64,000 nt of DNA from Burkholderiaceae bacterium (GTDB lineage: Bacteria > Pseudomonadota > Gammaproteobacteria > Burkholderiales > Burkholderiaceae_C). Of the stretch, positions 55,395-63,960 are shown piece by piece. How positions within the stretch are numbered: position 1 is the first letter of the stretch; each line of letters opens with the position of its first letter. The notes under the pieces were generated by a model. It saw only the letters and a list, made by a program, of their open reading frames with translations. It was not told the origin of the DNA and made no database searches. Location: positions 20,510 to 84,509 of the forward strand of contig JAFMFB010000005.1 of the NCBI GenBank assembly GCA_017856435.1. Reading direction: 5' to 3'. The translations under genes and the position numbers were made by a program.

Positions 55395-56171
55395 TTAACT
55401 TAATCGTGCCCATGGAAAGAGCCACCTGTTGAGGGTTTTGAAGGCGATATCAGTGATCAATCCAATTAAGCCAATGACGATGATGCCAAAAATAATTTGA
55501 TCCGTGGCCATCAAGGCTTGACTGTCAGTGATCATGTGACCAATGCCGTTTGAGGCGCCAATTAGCTCGGCCACAATGACATAAGTCCATGCCCAACCTA
55601 AAACCATTCTTAAGGTTTCGGCTAACTCAGGAGATGCACTTGGTAATAGGACACGCGTCACCACTCCACTGTCTTTGGCGCCCAGTGTGTAGGCTGCTTC
55701 TACCAAATCACGCCTTGTGTTACCCACAGAGACGGCAATCATAAGAATCAATTGGAAAAATGAGCCAATGAAAATAACCGCTAATTTTTGGGCTTCACCA
55801 ATGCCTGCCCACAATATTAAGAGCGGAATAAACGCAGAAGCAGGTAAGTACCTAGCGAAGCTGACAAAAGGCTCTAGAAGGGCTTCAATGGGTTTGTAGG
55901 CGCCCATTAAAATTCCGATTGGTGTTGCCAGAGCGGCTGCAATCAAGAAACCACCTAACACCCGCCAAACAGTCATGCCTATGTCATAGGCAAAACCTTG
56001 TATAACCAGTAGATCTAATCCCGATCGAACCATGGTTAGGGGATCGGCCAAAAATGTCTTTGAAACATAACCGCCCAATGTGGCAAATGCCCACACTCCA
56101 AAGAATAAGGCAAAGAACGAAATACCCAGCGCCACTTTGGCGCCGGGAGATACTGGTTGAAGTGGTCGCAT
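55395..56171 (-). CDS. ABC transporter permease (SsuC/TauC type) of the hut block
   Basis: A 258-residue inner-membrane permease with six helices. The coupling-loop region EAAYTLGAKDSGVVTRVLLPSA is near residue 158 (EAA motif). The first helix FALFFGVWAFATLG is clear. It works with the adjacent ATPase and binding protein as an importer. It begins 5 bases after the binding-protein gene. Confidence 0.93.
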   Translation of the reverse strand: MRPLQPVSPGAKVALGISFFALFFGVWAFATLGGYVSKTFLADPLTMVRSGLDLLVIQGFAYDIGMTVWRVLGGFLIAAALATPIGILMGAYKPIEALLEPFVSFARYLPASAFIPLLILWAGIGEAQKLAVIFIGSFFQLILMIAVSVGNTRRDLVEAAYTLGAKDSGVVTRVLLPSASPELAETLRMVLGWAWTYVIVAELIGASNGIGHMITDSQALMATDQIIFGIIVIGLIGLITDIAFKTLNRWLFPWARLS

Positions 56172-56176
56172 TGTGC

Positions 56177-57121
56177 TTACTTGATAAAGCGGGTATCAGC
56201 CAGTTTGCTCATATCTGGTAATTGTTTGATGATGCCAGCCTCCAAAAGCAAATCCGCAGCCTCTTTGCTGAATTGAGCATGCTCGCCACTGAAGAATTTC
56301 AGATTGGCCGCACGATCTTGCCAACGCAAATATTTTTGGCTGGCTTCAAAAGCCGCGCCTGTTTGCTTGACATCCGCGCCCATGATCTCAAAACTTTTCT
56401 TGGGTTCTTTGCTGATCATTTCTACGGCTTCGAAGTAGCTGTCGGCAATGGCTTTTGCTGCCTTTGGATTGTCAGTTAGGAATTTAGGAACGCAACCGAA
56501 GGTGTCCATGATCATTGGATAGTCAAGTGTTGTTGCAATGATCTTGCCAGCTTCAGGTTTGGCGCGAACAGCGCTGAGGTAAGGCTCATAAGTCAAAGCG
56601 GCATCAATGCCTGCATTGCCCGCAATCATGGCGTTGGCCGCAGCTTGAGGCTCAAGGTTTACGATCTTGACATCCTTGGTAGACATGCCGTTTTTCTTCA
56701 ACATCCAAGCCAAAGTGAAGAACGGTGCTGTTCCTGGGGCGCTTGCTGCAACAGTTTTACCCTTGAGGTCGGTAATTTTGGCAATGTCGTTTTTCACGAC
56801 CATGCCATCGGCACCAAAACTCTTGTCGAGCTGAAAGATTTGAGTTGTTGCAACGCCGTTGGCATTCCAAGCAATCCATGTTTCAACAGTCGTTGCCGCG
56901 CATTGTGCATCGCCTGAAGCCAAGACCAAATGGCGATCTTTTTGTGGAACCTTTTTCAATGTGACATCGAGGCCATTTTTCTTAAAAATGCCAGCTTCTT
57001 TGGCCAGTGTCAGTGGCGCAAAGCCAGTCCAACCAGAGAGTGCAATGCTCACTTTGGTTTCTTGTGCGAGTGCGACACAACTAAGGGTTGATGCGAGTGC
57101 TAGGGTAACGAAGTGTTTCAT
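56177..57121 (-). CDS. ABC transporter substrate-binding protein (NMT1/TauA-like) of the hut block
   Basis: A 314-residue periplasmic protein with signal peptide (about 1-19, ending CVALAQ). The mature start SIALSGWTGFAPLTLAKEAG is typical of the NMT1/TauA/SsuA family, as are the ligand-lobe elements ASGDAQCAATTVETW and GKTVAASAPGTAPFF. A GGAG site 8 bases before the ATG at 57121 fixes the start. Because it is cotranscribed with hutU, urocanate, histidine or a related imidazole is the likely ligand. Confidence 0.92.
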   Translation of the reverse strand: MKHFVTLALASTLSCVALAQETKVSIALSGWTGFAPLTLAKEAGIFKKNGLDVTLKKVPQKDRHLVLASGDAQCAATTVETWIAWNANGVATTQIFQLDKSFGADGMVVKNDIAKITDLKGKTVAASAPGTAPFFTLAWMLKKNGMSTKDVKIVNLEPQAAANAMIAGNAGIDAALTYEPYLSAVRAKPEAGKIIATTLDYPMIMDTFGCVPKFLTDNPKAAKAIADSYFEAVEMISKEPKKSFEIMGADVKQTGAAFEASQKYLRWQDRAANLKFFSGEHAQFSKEAADLLLEAGIIKQLPDMSKLADTRFIK

Positions 57122-57176
57122 GCGAGCTCCTTGGTGATTGAAAGTTAAAGTGAAAACATACAACGGAAAAAATGAC

Positions 57177-58880
57177 TCAAGACATCATGGGCAATTGCAA
57201 ATGGTTTAGCTTGGCCGATTCTTTGGCCAAGTCATAACCTGCATCTGCATGTCGCATAACGCCTGTTGCAGGGTCGTTGAAAAGAACCCTAGACAGCTTT
57301 TCATCGGCTGCAGTGGTCCCATCACAAACAATGACCACGCCTGAGTGTTGTGAGTACCCCATGCCCACACCACCTCCGTGGTGCAAGCTGACCCAGGTGG
57401 CGCCACTGGCCGTGTTAAGAAGCGCGTTTAATAATGGCCAATCACTGACGGCATCACTGCCATCCATCATGCCTTCGGTTTCGCGATTGGGCGATGCAAC
57501 GGAACCACTGTCTAAATGGTCTCTGCCAATGACGATAGGACCTTTTAGTTCGCCATTTCGAACCATTTCATTGAAGGCCAAACCGGCCAAATGGCGTTCT
57601 CCTAAACCAATCCAGCAAATTCGTGCAGGCAAGCCTTGAAAGCTGATTCGCTCTTCCGCCATTTCTAACCAACGATGCAAATGTTTGTGATCAGGAAAAA
57701 GCTCCTTCATCTTGGCGTCGGTTTTTAAAATATCTTCTGGATCGCCACTCAGTGCAACCCAACGAAATGGGCCGATGCCTTGACAAAACAAAGGTCGAAT
57801 GTAGGCAGGAACAAAACCGGGGTAGTCAAACGCGTTCTCGACGCCGTAATCTTTGGCAACTTGTCTGAGGTTATTTCCGTAATCAACGGTTGGAATACCC
57901 ATTTGATGGAAGGCCAACAAGGCTTTCACGTGGATGGCGCACGACTCGCCTGCTGCTTGGGTGAGTGCCGCATGTCGACTTGGATCTTTCTGCGCTGCAC
58001 GCCAGTCTTGAATCGACCAGCCAATTGGCAAGTAGCCATTGATGATGTCGTGTGCCGATGTTTGGTCGGTGACGATATCGGGTCGCATGCCACCTTGCTT
58101 GGCGATTTCAACCAGTTGGGGTAACAACTCAGCAGCGTTGCCACACAATGCAATGGACACTGCTTCTTTGCGTGTCGTATGGTAAGCAATCATATCAAGT
58201 GCCTCTTGAACTGATGCCGCTTGCTTGTCTACGTATTTTGTTTTTAAACGAAAATCAATGCTTGATTGTTGACACTCTATGCTGAGTGAACAAGCGCCAG
58301 CAAAAGTAGCGGCCAAAGGCTGTGCACCACCCATGCCACCAAGTCCAGCTGTCAAAATCCATCGACCTGACAAATCACCATTGAAATGTTGCCTGCCGGC
58401 TTCAACAAAGGTTTCATAGGTCCCTTGAACAATGCCTTGGCTGCCAATGTAGATCCAACTGCCTGCTGTCATTTGGCCGTACATCATGAGACCGGCGCGG
58501 TCCAATTCATTAAAGTGCGTCCATGTCGCCCACTTAGGGACCAAATTGGAATTGGCCAGCAAAACCCGCGGTGCGCCGGTGTGAGTTCTAAAAATACCCA
58601 CGGGTTTACCCGACTGAATTAGCAATGTTTCATCGGGCTTGAGAGCTTGAAGTGATTCCAAGATGGCTTCAAAACAGTCCCAGTTCCTGGCTGCTTTGCC
58701 AATCCCTCCATAGACTACGAGTTCATCTGGATTCTCCGCGACCTCCGGGTCTAGGTTGTTTTGAATCATTCGGTAAGCAGCCTCGATTTCCCAGTTGGCA
58801 CAACTGAGCTCTGAGCCGCGAGGTGCTCTAACTGGACGCGCTTGTCTAAGCAGACTGTTTGGAATGATTGGAGCGTTCAT
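57177..58880 (-). CDS. hutU: Urocanate hydratase
   Basis: A 567-residue urocanase. Family regions include [20 protein letters not shown] near residue 55, the NAD-binding [19 protein letters not shown] near 175, [14 protein letters not shown], and [20 protein letters not shown] near 365. It converts urocanate to 4-imidazolone-5-propionate using bound NAD. The ATG at 58880 gives the standard length; a TTG six codons earlier is possible. It heads the minus-strand operon with the ABC importer and is divergent from hutC over an operator. Confidence 0.97.
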   Translation of the reverse strand: MNAPIIPNSLLRQARPVRAPRGSELSCANWEIEAAYRMIQNNLDPEVAENPDELVVYGGIGKAARNWDCFEAILESLQALKPDETLLIQSGKPVGIFRTHTGAPRVLLANSNLVPKWATWTHFNELDRAGLMMYGQMTAGSWIYIGSQGIVQGTYETFVEAGRQHFNGDLSGRWILTAGLGGMGGAQPLAATFAGACSLSIECQQSSIDFRLKTKYVDKQAASVQEALDMIAYHTTRKEAVSIALCGNAAELLPQLVEIAKQGGMRPDIVTDQTSAHDIINGYLPIGWSIQDWRAAQKDPSRHAALTQAAGESCAIHVKALLAFHQMGIPTVDYGNNLRQVAKDYGVENAFDYPGFVPAYIRPLFCQGIGPFRWVALSGDPEDILKTDAKMKELFPDHKHLHRWLEMAEERISFQGLPARICWIGLGERHLAGLAFNEMVRNGELKGPIVIGRDHLDSGSVASPNRETEGMMDGSDAVSDWPLLNALLNTASGATWVSLHHGGGVGMGYSQHSGVVIVCDGTTAADEKLSRVLFNDPATGVMRHADAGYDLAKESAKLNHLQLPMMS

Positions 58881-58922
58881 GAGGATGGAAAGTATCAATT
58901 TGAATTAAAGTGAATCAATCCT

Positions 58923-58938
58923 AGTTGTCTATACAACT
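58923..58938. promoter_or_regulatory. HutC-type operator between hutU and hutC
   Basis: AGTTGT, four bases, ACAACT: a perfect 6-bp inverted repeat containing GTCTATAC, which fits the HutC/GntR subfamily pattern GT-N-TA-N-AC. It lies 28 bases before hutC and 43 bases before hutU, so one repressor could control both directions. Confidence 0.78.
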
Positions 58939-58965
58939 TATGTCAATCAGAGTATTCTCTGGCTC

Positions 58966-59673
58966 ATGAAATTATTAAAAGTGCCCATTTACGAGCAAGT
59001 CAAAGTGTTCATCCGCACCAAAATCAAGGAAGGTGAGTGGATTGCGGGCAACCCCGTGCCTAGCGAAAGTGCCCTGATCCACCAGTTTGGCGTGAGTCGA
59101 ATGACGGTCAATAGAGCGCTTCGGGAACTGATGGCCGAGGGTGTTGTGAGGCGCGTTCAGGGCTCTGGTACTTTTGTGGCTGAAATTGATCAAGTGTCTT
59201 CAAAGCTGGAAATTCGAGACATTCAAGAGGAGATTGAAGAGCGGGGACATGTGCATGGCACAGAAATAATTTACTTAGGTGAAACAAAAGCAAACAAAGC
59301 GCTCGCAACTTGTTTCAACTTGCCTGCCAAAAGTAGGCTTTTTCACACTATCTTGGTACATCTAGAAAACGGTGTGCCTCTTCAATTCGAAGATCGGTAT
59401 GTCAATCCCCTTTTGGCCCCTGATTATTTATCTGTAGACTTTTCTTCGATTACACCCACACGTCACTTGCTAGATGTGGTTCCTGTGACCAGTGCTGCTT
59501 ATTCCATTGAAGCTGCTTTACCAAATGATCTGGAGGCTCAGTATTTGAAAATTAAAACTACACAGCCCTGTTTGGTCATGGTGAGAACGACTGTCAGTTC
59601 AAATCAGGTAGCCTCTTTAGCGCGACTCATTTATCCTGCCACCAGGTACAGTTTTAAAGGCTCATTTCAATGA
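58966..59673 (+). CDS. hutC: HutC histidine utilisation repressor (GntR/UTRA family)
   Basis: A 235-residue regulator with winged helix (PIYEQVKVFIRTKIKEGEW, FGVSRMTVNRALRELMAEGV, VRRVQGSGTFVAE) and a UTRA ligand domain (FEDRYVNPLLAPDYLSVDFS, the effector pocket region). HutC proteins are released from DNA by urocanate. The gene lies next to the operator at 58923 and is the first of the plus-strand hut operon; hutD overlaps by 4 bases. Confidence 0.95.
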   Translation: MKLLKVPIYEQVKVFIRTKIKEGEWIAGNPVPSESALIHQFGVSRMTVNRALRELMAEGVVRRVQGSGTFVAEIDQVSSKLEIRDIQEEIEERGHVHGTEIIYLGETKANKALATCFNLPAKSRLFHTILVHLENGVPLQFEDRYVNPLLAPDYLSVDFSSITPTRHLLDVVPVTSAAYSIEAALPNDLEAQYLKIKTTQPCLVMVRTTVSSNQVASLARLIYPATRYSFKGSFQ

Positions 59674-60245
59674 CGCAATTGCAAGATTGGCGTCTGATTC
59701 GCCTCCAAGATGTACCGGTCAGTACTTGGAAAAATGGCGGCGGAACTACTCAGACCTTGGTTTGTTGGCCCAACCCTTCGGATTGGGTATTTCGCATTTC
59801 TGTGGCCCGCATCGACAGCGATGGGCCATTCTCGGAATTTAAAGGTGTAGATCGATGGTTTGCAGTCCTCAGTGGCGAGGGCGTTGTTTTACAGTTTCCA
59901 ACGCGTCGGGTCGAGGTGGGTGCCTTGGATGCAGTCGTTCAGTTTTCTGGCGATGAGCCTTGTCAGTGTTCTTTGACCCATGGCCCCACCGTAGATATCA
60001 ATTTGATGGTTCAGGGTGTTTCTGCCAATATGGCCAGAATTTACCGTTCACCCTATGTTGCGAAATTCAAAGCACAAAATACATTGGCAATCTTTGTTGT
60101 AGAAGGGGGCGGATGCGTTCGGATGGGTTCGCAGAATGTCGAACTCGATCCAAACTGTTTATATTGGATCACGCTTGACCAAGATATTGAGATTGAATTC
60201 AATGACATGCACCTGCTGCTAATTCAAATGGAGTTTTCTCTATGA
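59670..60245 (+). CDS. hutD: HutD family protein
   Basis: A 191-residue cupin-like protein of the HutD/Ves family. Characteristic sequences are STWKNGGGTTQTLVCWP near the N-terminus, WVFRISVARIDSDGPFSEFKGVDRW (conserved in the family), and SLTHGPTVDINLMVQ. HutD has been suggested to govern maximal flux through histidine degradation; its molecular role is not settled. It overlaps hutC and hutI by 4 bases each. Confidence 0.93.
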   Translation: MTQLQDWRLIRLQDVPVSTWKNGGGTTQTLVCWPNPSDWVFRISVARIDSDGPFSEFKGVDRWFAVLSGEGVVLQFPTRRVEVGALDAVVQFSGDEPCQCSLTHGPTVDINLMVQGVSANMARIYRSPYVAKFKAQNTLAIFVVEGGGCVRMGSQNVELDPNCLYWITLDQDIEIEFNDMHLLLIQMEFSL

Positions 60246-61480
60246 GTTTTGAGATTTGGGAAAACGCCCGGCTTGCAACCATGCAAAAAGGCCAGGATGC
60301 GAACTATGGTCTGATAGAAGATGGTGCACTTGTTGTTGAGGGAGAGCGTTTGGCATGGGTTGGTCTGCGATCTGAGATGCCTGCGCATTACCGCCATGGC
60401 GCATTGATGCATGACGCACGCCATGCACTGATTACTCCCGGTTTGATTGATTGTCATACCCATTTGGTTTATGGCGGACACCGTGCCAATGAGTTTGAAT
60501 TGCGCTTGAATGGTGCAAGTTATGAAGACATTGCACGTGCTGGTGGCGGTATTAAATCTACTGTACAAGCCACGCGGTTGGCCACAGAAGTGCAACTCTT
60601 TGAAGCAGCTTCAAAGCGGCTGACCAATTTGCTGAAAGAAGGTGTCACGACACTTGAGGTGAAATCTGGTTATGGCTTGTCACTGGCACAAGAAGCAAAG
60701 TGTTTGCGGGTTGCCAGGCAATTGGCGCAACATCACCCTGTGCAAATTAAAAACACTTTTTTAGGGGCTCACGCCGTGCCACCTGAATTTCAAGACAAAG
60801 CAGATGCTTACATCGATTCAGTGGTCGCCATGATTGAGCCGCTGAACTCCGAAGGTTTGATTGATGCTGTGGATGCTTTCTGTGACCGAATTGGATTTAC
60901 ATATTCGCAGACAGAAAAGGTTTTCAAAGAAGCGCAACGGCTGAATTTGCCTGTCAAGTTGCACGCAGAGCAACTAACAGACAGTCACGGAGCCTCCTTG
61001 GCTGCACAGTATGGCGCTTTGAGTTGTGATCATTTGGAATGGTTAAGTGAAGAGGGCGCAGTTGCAATGGCAAAGGCTGGTTCGGTGGCGGTTTTGTTGC
61101 CAGGTGCATTCTATTTTCTTCGTGAAACCAAATTGCCGCCCATTGAGCTCTTAAGACAACACCAAGTGCCAATGGCCATCTCTACCGATTCGAACCCAGG
61201 CAGCTCACCCTGCACATCTATATTGTTGATGTTAAACATGGCGTGCACTTTCATGCGCCTAACGCCACAAGAGGCCTTGGCTGGTGTCACCCGAATAGCG
61301 GCGCAAGCCTTGGGTTTGAAAGATCGAGGTGATTTGAAGGCAGCTCAGCGTGCTGATTTTGTTTTATGGGATGTTAAACATCCTGCTGAACTGGCCTATT
61401 CATTTGGATCCAATCCTTGTTTGTCAACCGTATGGGGTGGGCGAGTTCGAGAAACACCTTCAGTTCAAAATCATCATTAA
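60242..61480 (+). CDS. hutI: Imidazolonepropionase
   Basis: A 412-residue amidohydrolase. The metal ligands lie in LIDCHTHLVYGGHRANEFEL near residue 75. KSGYGLSLAQEAKCLRVAR and LHAEQLTDSHGASLAAQYGA follow, and the aspartate is in STDSNPGSSPCTSILLMLN near 320. It opens 4-imidazolone-5-propionate to N-formimidoyl-L-glutamate. It follows hutD with an ATGA overlap and precedes hutG by 3 bases. Confidence 0.97.
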   Translation: MSFEIWENARLATMQKGQDANYGLIEDGALVVEGERLAWVGLRSEMPAHYRHGALMHDARHALITPGLIDCHTHLVYGGHRANEFELRLNGASYEDIARAGGGIKSTVQATRLATEVQLFEAASKRLTNLLKEGVTTLEVKSGYGLSLAQEAKCLRVARQLAQHHPVQIKNTFLGAHAVPPEFQDKADAYIDSVVAMIEPLNSEGLIDAVDAFCDRIGFTYSQTEKVFKEAQRLNLPVKLHAEQLTDSHGASLAAQYGALSCDHLEWLSEEGAVAMAKAGSVAVLLPGAFYFLRETKLPPIELLRQHQVPMAISTDSNPGSSPCTSILLMLNMACTFMRLTPQEALAGVTRIAAQALGLKDRGDLKAAQRADFVLWDVKHPAELAYSFGSNPCLSTVWGGRVRETPSVQNHH

Positions 61481-61483
61481 AAA

Positions 61484-62287
61484 ATGACACTCACTTTTAA
61501 TCTACACCAAGGCACAGCGCCCTTACTTGTCAGCATGCCCCACTTAGGGATAGCCTTGCCTGCTGAGTTAAAACCAAACTATGTACCACGTGCTCTGGAA
61601 GTAGAGGATGCTGATTGGTACTTGAACCATTTGTACAATTTTCTGAAAGACATGGGCGCCAGTATTTTGACGCCTGTATTTTCTAGGTATGTTATTGACC
61701 TGAATCGTCCACCTGATGATGCACCGATGTACCCAGGGGCTTCCAATACAGAGCTTTGTCCGACACGTTTTTTCACGGGAGATCCTCTTTACAAAGCTGG
61801 TTGCGAACCAGACGCCACTGAGAAATTACGTCGGCGAGAAATTTATTGGCAACCTTATCACCAAGCCTTATCTGGCGAATTAAGCAGGCTGCGTTCGCTG
61901 CACGAGAATGTGCTTCTGTGGGATGCACACAGCATTCGAGGCGAGATTCCTTGGCTGTTTGATGGCAAATTGCCCGATTTGAACGTTGGTACGGCCAATG
62001 GATTATCTGCTGCTGAGTCTGTGGGACGTGCTGTCATGGAGGTTTGTGCAGAGCAAAATAAATTTACACATGTTCTGAATGGTCGATTTAAGGGTGGCTA
62101 CATCACACGTTGCTACGGCAATCCTCAAGGTGGCATTCATGCAGTTCAACTTGAAAAATGTCAGTCTGTTTATATGAATGAGCTGCCACCCTATGAGTAC
62201 AAGCCTGAGCTGGCTGCCCAAGTTCAGCCGCTACTGCATAAGATGGTGGCTGCTGCACTGAATCAAGTTAAATCATTGAGTCTATGA
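61484..62287 (+). CDS. hutG: N-formylglutamate deformylase
   Basis: A 267-residue protein of the N-formylglutamate amidohydrolase family with LLVSMPHLGIALP, VIDLNRPPDDAPMYPG, LLWDAHSIRGEIPWLF and FKGGYITRCYGNPQGGIHAV. It hydrolyses N-formyl-L-glutamate to glutamate and formate, the last step of the two-step route that needs HutF. The start lies 3 bases after hutI and the stop overlaps hutF by 4 bases. Confidence 0.94.
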   Translation: MTLTFNLHQGTAPLLVSMPHLGIALPAELKPNYVPRALEVEDADWYLNHLYNFLKDMGASILTPVFSRYVIDLNRPPDDAPMYPGASNTELCPTRFFTGDPLYKAGCEPDATEKLRRREIYWQPYHQALSGELSRLRSLHENVLLWDAHSIRGEIPWLFDGKLPDLNVGTANGLSAAESVGRAVMEVCAEQNKFTHVLNGRFKGGYITRCYGNPQGGIHAVQLEKCQSVYMNELPPYEYKPELAAQVQPLLHKMVAAALNQVKSLSL

Positions 62288-63642
62288 AATTCAAAGCTAA
62301 ATTAGCCTGGATCGATGGCGCATGGGCTTCTAATGTTTTTTTAGTATCGGATGCGCAGGGTTTCTGGACGCACATTCAAAAGAATGCGACTGATGCAGAG
62401 TCACAGGGTGCTTTGGTGCTTGGGTGTGTCATACCGGGTTTGGTGAATGCACACAGCCATGCTTTTCAAAGAGCAATCGCTGGCCTGACTGAACACAGTG
62501 AGCGTTCGGGCGATGATTTTTGGAGTTGGCGCGATCGGATGTACCGCGTGGCGCTGCGCGTTAGTCCCGATCATTTGGAGTCCATTGCAACGTGGCTTTA
62601 TAGCGAAATGCTGCGAAGCGGCTATACACATGTTTGTGAATTTCACTACTTGCACCGCAATCCAGATGGGCATGAATACGCCGATCCCGCTGAAATGACA
62701 TGGGCATTGGTCAGGGCTGCCGAAAATACTGGAATTGGTTTAACCATATTACCAACTCTGTACATGAATCAGGGTTTTGGCCAGCCAGGTTTGAATTCAA
62801 TGCAAAGAAGATTTGCATCTACACCTGATTCAATTTTGAATTTGCAGCAAGCAGTTTTACACCATGCCAAATTGAACTCAAGTCAATCTAAATTGACAGC
62901 TGGGGTAGCTATTCATTCTCTCAGAGCTGTTGCGCCAGCTGAGATGCTTAGTTTGACTTCACAAAGTGGGTTTGCGCCAGTACATATTCACATAGCCGAG
63001 CAGACAAAAGAGGTTACAGATTGTTTGGCACATACAGGTCTTCGGCCAGTTGAATGGCTGCTTGCAAATGCGAATCTCGATTCGCGTTGGAATTTGGTGC
63101 ATGCAACTCACACATCAGCAACTGAAATCCAAGGTATTCAAGCTCAGCAAGCCTCTGTTGTCATTTGCCCGACAACTGAAGCGAATTTGGGTGATGGTTT
63201 CTTTAACTTCATTGAGGCCATGCAGCAATCTATGCGATGGTCAATCGGTACAGACAGTCATGTCAACCGGAACTGGTCAGAAGAACTCCGCTTGTTAGAG
63301 TATGGCGGTCGCTTGTCATTGCGTAAGCGCAACGTTGGATTGCTTCATAAGAATGGTTGCGGTTCTACCGGTCAGGTGCTTTTTGAAAATGCATTACAAG
63401 GTGGCTCACAAGCTTCTGGATTGCCAATGGCGGGGATTGCCTTACAACAACGCGCTGATTTGCTTGAAATTGACTTGGAATCTGATTCTTTATTAGGCGT
63501 GCCATCAGAGTGTTTCATGGACGCTCTTATTTTTTCTACACCTTCAAATTACTTTAAAAGTGTATTCGTTGCAGGTAAAAAAATTGAGCACAATTCAGTC
63601 CAATGGAGAACTGACTTTGTCGAAACGATGAAAGAACTTTAA
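62284..63642 (+). CDS. hutF: Formimidoylglutamate deiminase
   Basis: A 452-residue amidohydrolase with VNAHSHAFQRAIAGLTEHS (metal His pair) near residue 58, FWSWRDRMYRVALRVSPD, AGVAIHSLRAVAPAEM, HIHIAEQTKEVTDCL and SIGTDSHVNRNWSEELRLLE. It turns N-formimidoylglutamate into N-formylglutamate plus ammonia, the route that pairs with HutG here. It is the last gene of the hut operon; no obvious terminator follows. Confidence 0.96.
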   Translation: MKFKAKLAWIDGAWASNVFLVSDAQGFWTHIQKNATDAESQGALVLGCVIPGLVNAHSHAFQRAIAGLTEHSERSGDDFWSWRDRMYRVALRVSPDHLESIATWLYSEMLRSGYTHVCEFHYLHRNPDGHEYADPAEMTWALVRAAENTGIGLTILPTLYMNQGFGQPGLNSMQRRFASTPDSILNLQQAVLHHAKLNSSQSKLTAGVAIHSLRAVAPAEMLSLTSQSGFAPVHIHIAEQTKEVTDCLAHTGLRPVEWLLANANLDSRWNLVHATHTSATEIQGIQAQQASVVICPTTEANLGDGFFNFIEAMQQSMRWSIGTDSHVNRNWSEELRLLEYGGRLSLRKRNVGLLHKNGCGSTGQVLFENALQGGSQASGLPMAGIALQQRADLLEIDLESDSLLGVPSECFMDALIFSTPSNYFKSVFVAGKKIEHNSVQWRTDFVETMKEL

Positions 63643-63727
63643 ATTGTGATCTGCGATAGAAATGAGTCAATGCTTAAAATTACTAGGCACTCTAACATTC
63701 CGCAGCTTGGTCCAAGTAAATTAACGC

Positions 63728-63813
63728 TGCTTCCACATTTGCTTCCACACCGCTGTAGAACGCATGTAACCTATTGATTTGTAATAGGTCTTATTTCTTA
63801 AAGCTGCTCATAA
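63728..63813. repeat. 86-bp direct repeat, copy 2
   Basis: The partner of the repeat at 53953: same start (TGCTTCCACATTTGCTTCCA) and end (GCTGCTCATAA), equal length, about ten substitutions. It begins 233 bases before the next intron-bearing tRNA, compared with 245 for copy 1. Confidence 0.9.
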
Positions 63814-63887
63814 TCTATCAAGGTGACGGTGTTAACAGGAAAATATTAAATAAAGTCAATGACTTAGAGATTTGCTTTTGGCTAAAA

Positions 63888-63917
63888 ATTGCTTCTACAC
63901 CGCTTCTACACTTTTGT
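63888..63917. repeat. Arm-like short repeats, copy 2
   Basis: GCTTCTACACC followed by GCTTCTACAC, in the same relative place and orientation as the pair at 54111 but with C-to-T changes in each unit. Confidence 0.65.
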
Positions 63918-63946
63918 GGAACAGCGTAGTGCAAAAAAGCTGAGCA

Positions 63947-63952
63947 TACAAT
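63947..63952 (+). promoter_or_regulatory. -10 element of the terminal tRNA
   Basis: TACAAT, 8 bases before the tRNA, as before the other two CAU tRNA copies. Confidence 0.5.
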
Positions 63953-63960
63953 TGTTTCAA

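Larger units (their letters stand above)
63643..63960. other. Non-coding region after hutF
   Basis: About 318 bases without a plausible gene. It holds the second copy of the 86-bp repeat (63728-63813), a diverged arm-like pair (63888-63917) and the -10 of the following tRNA. No integrase gene or terminator was seen. Confidence 0.6.
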
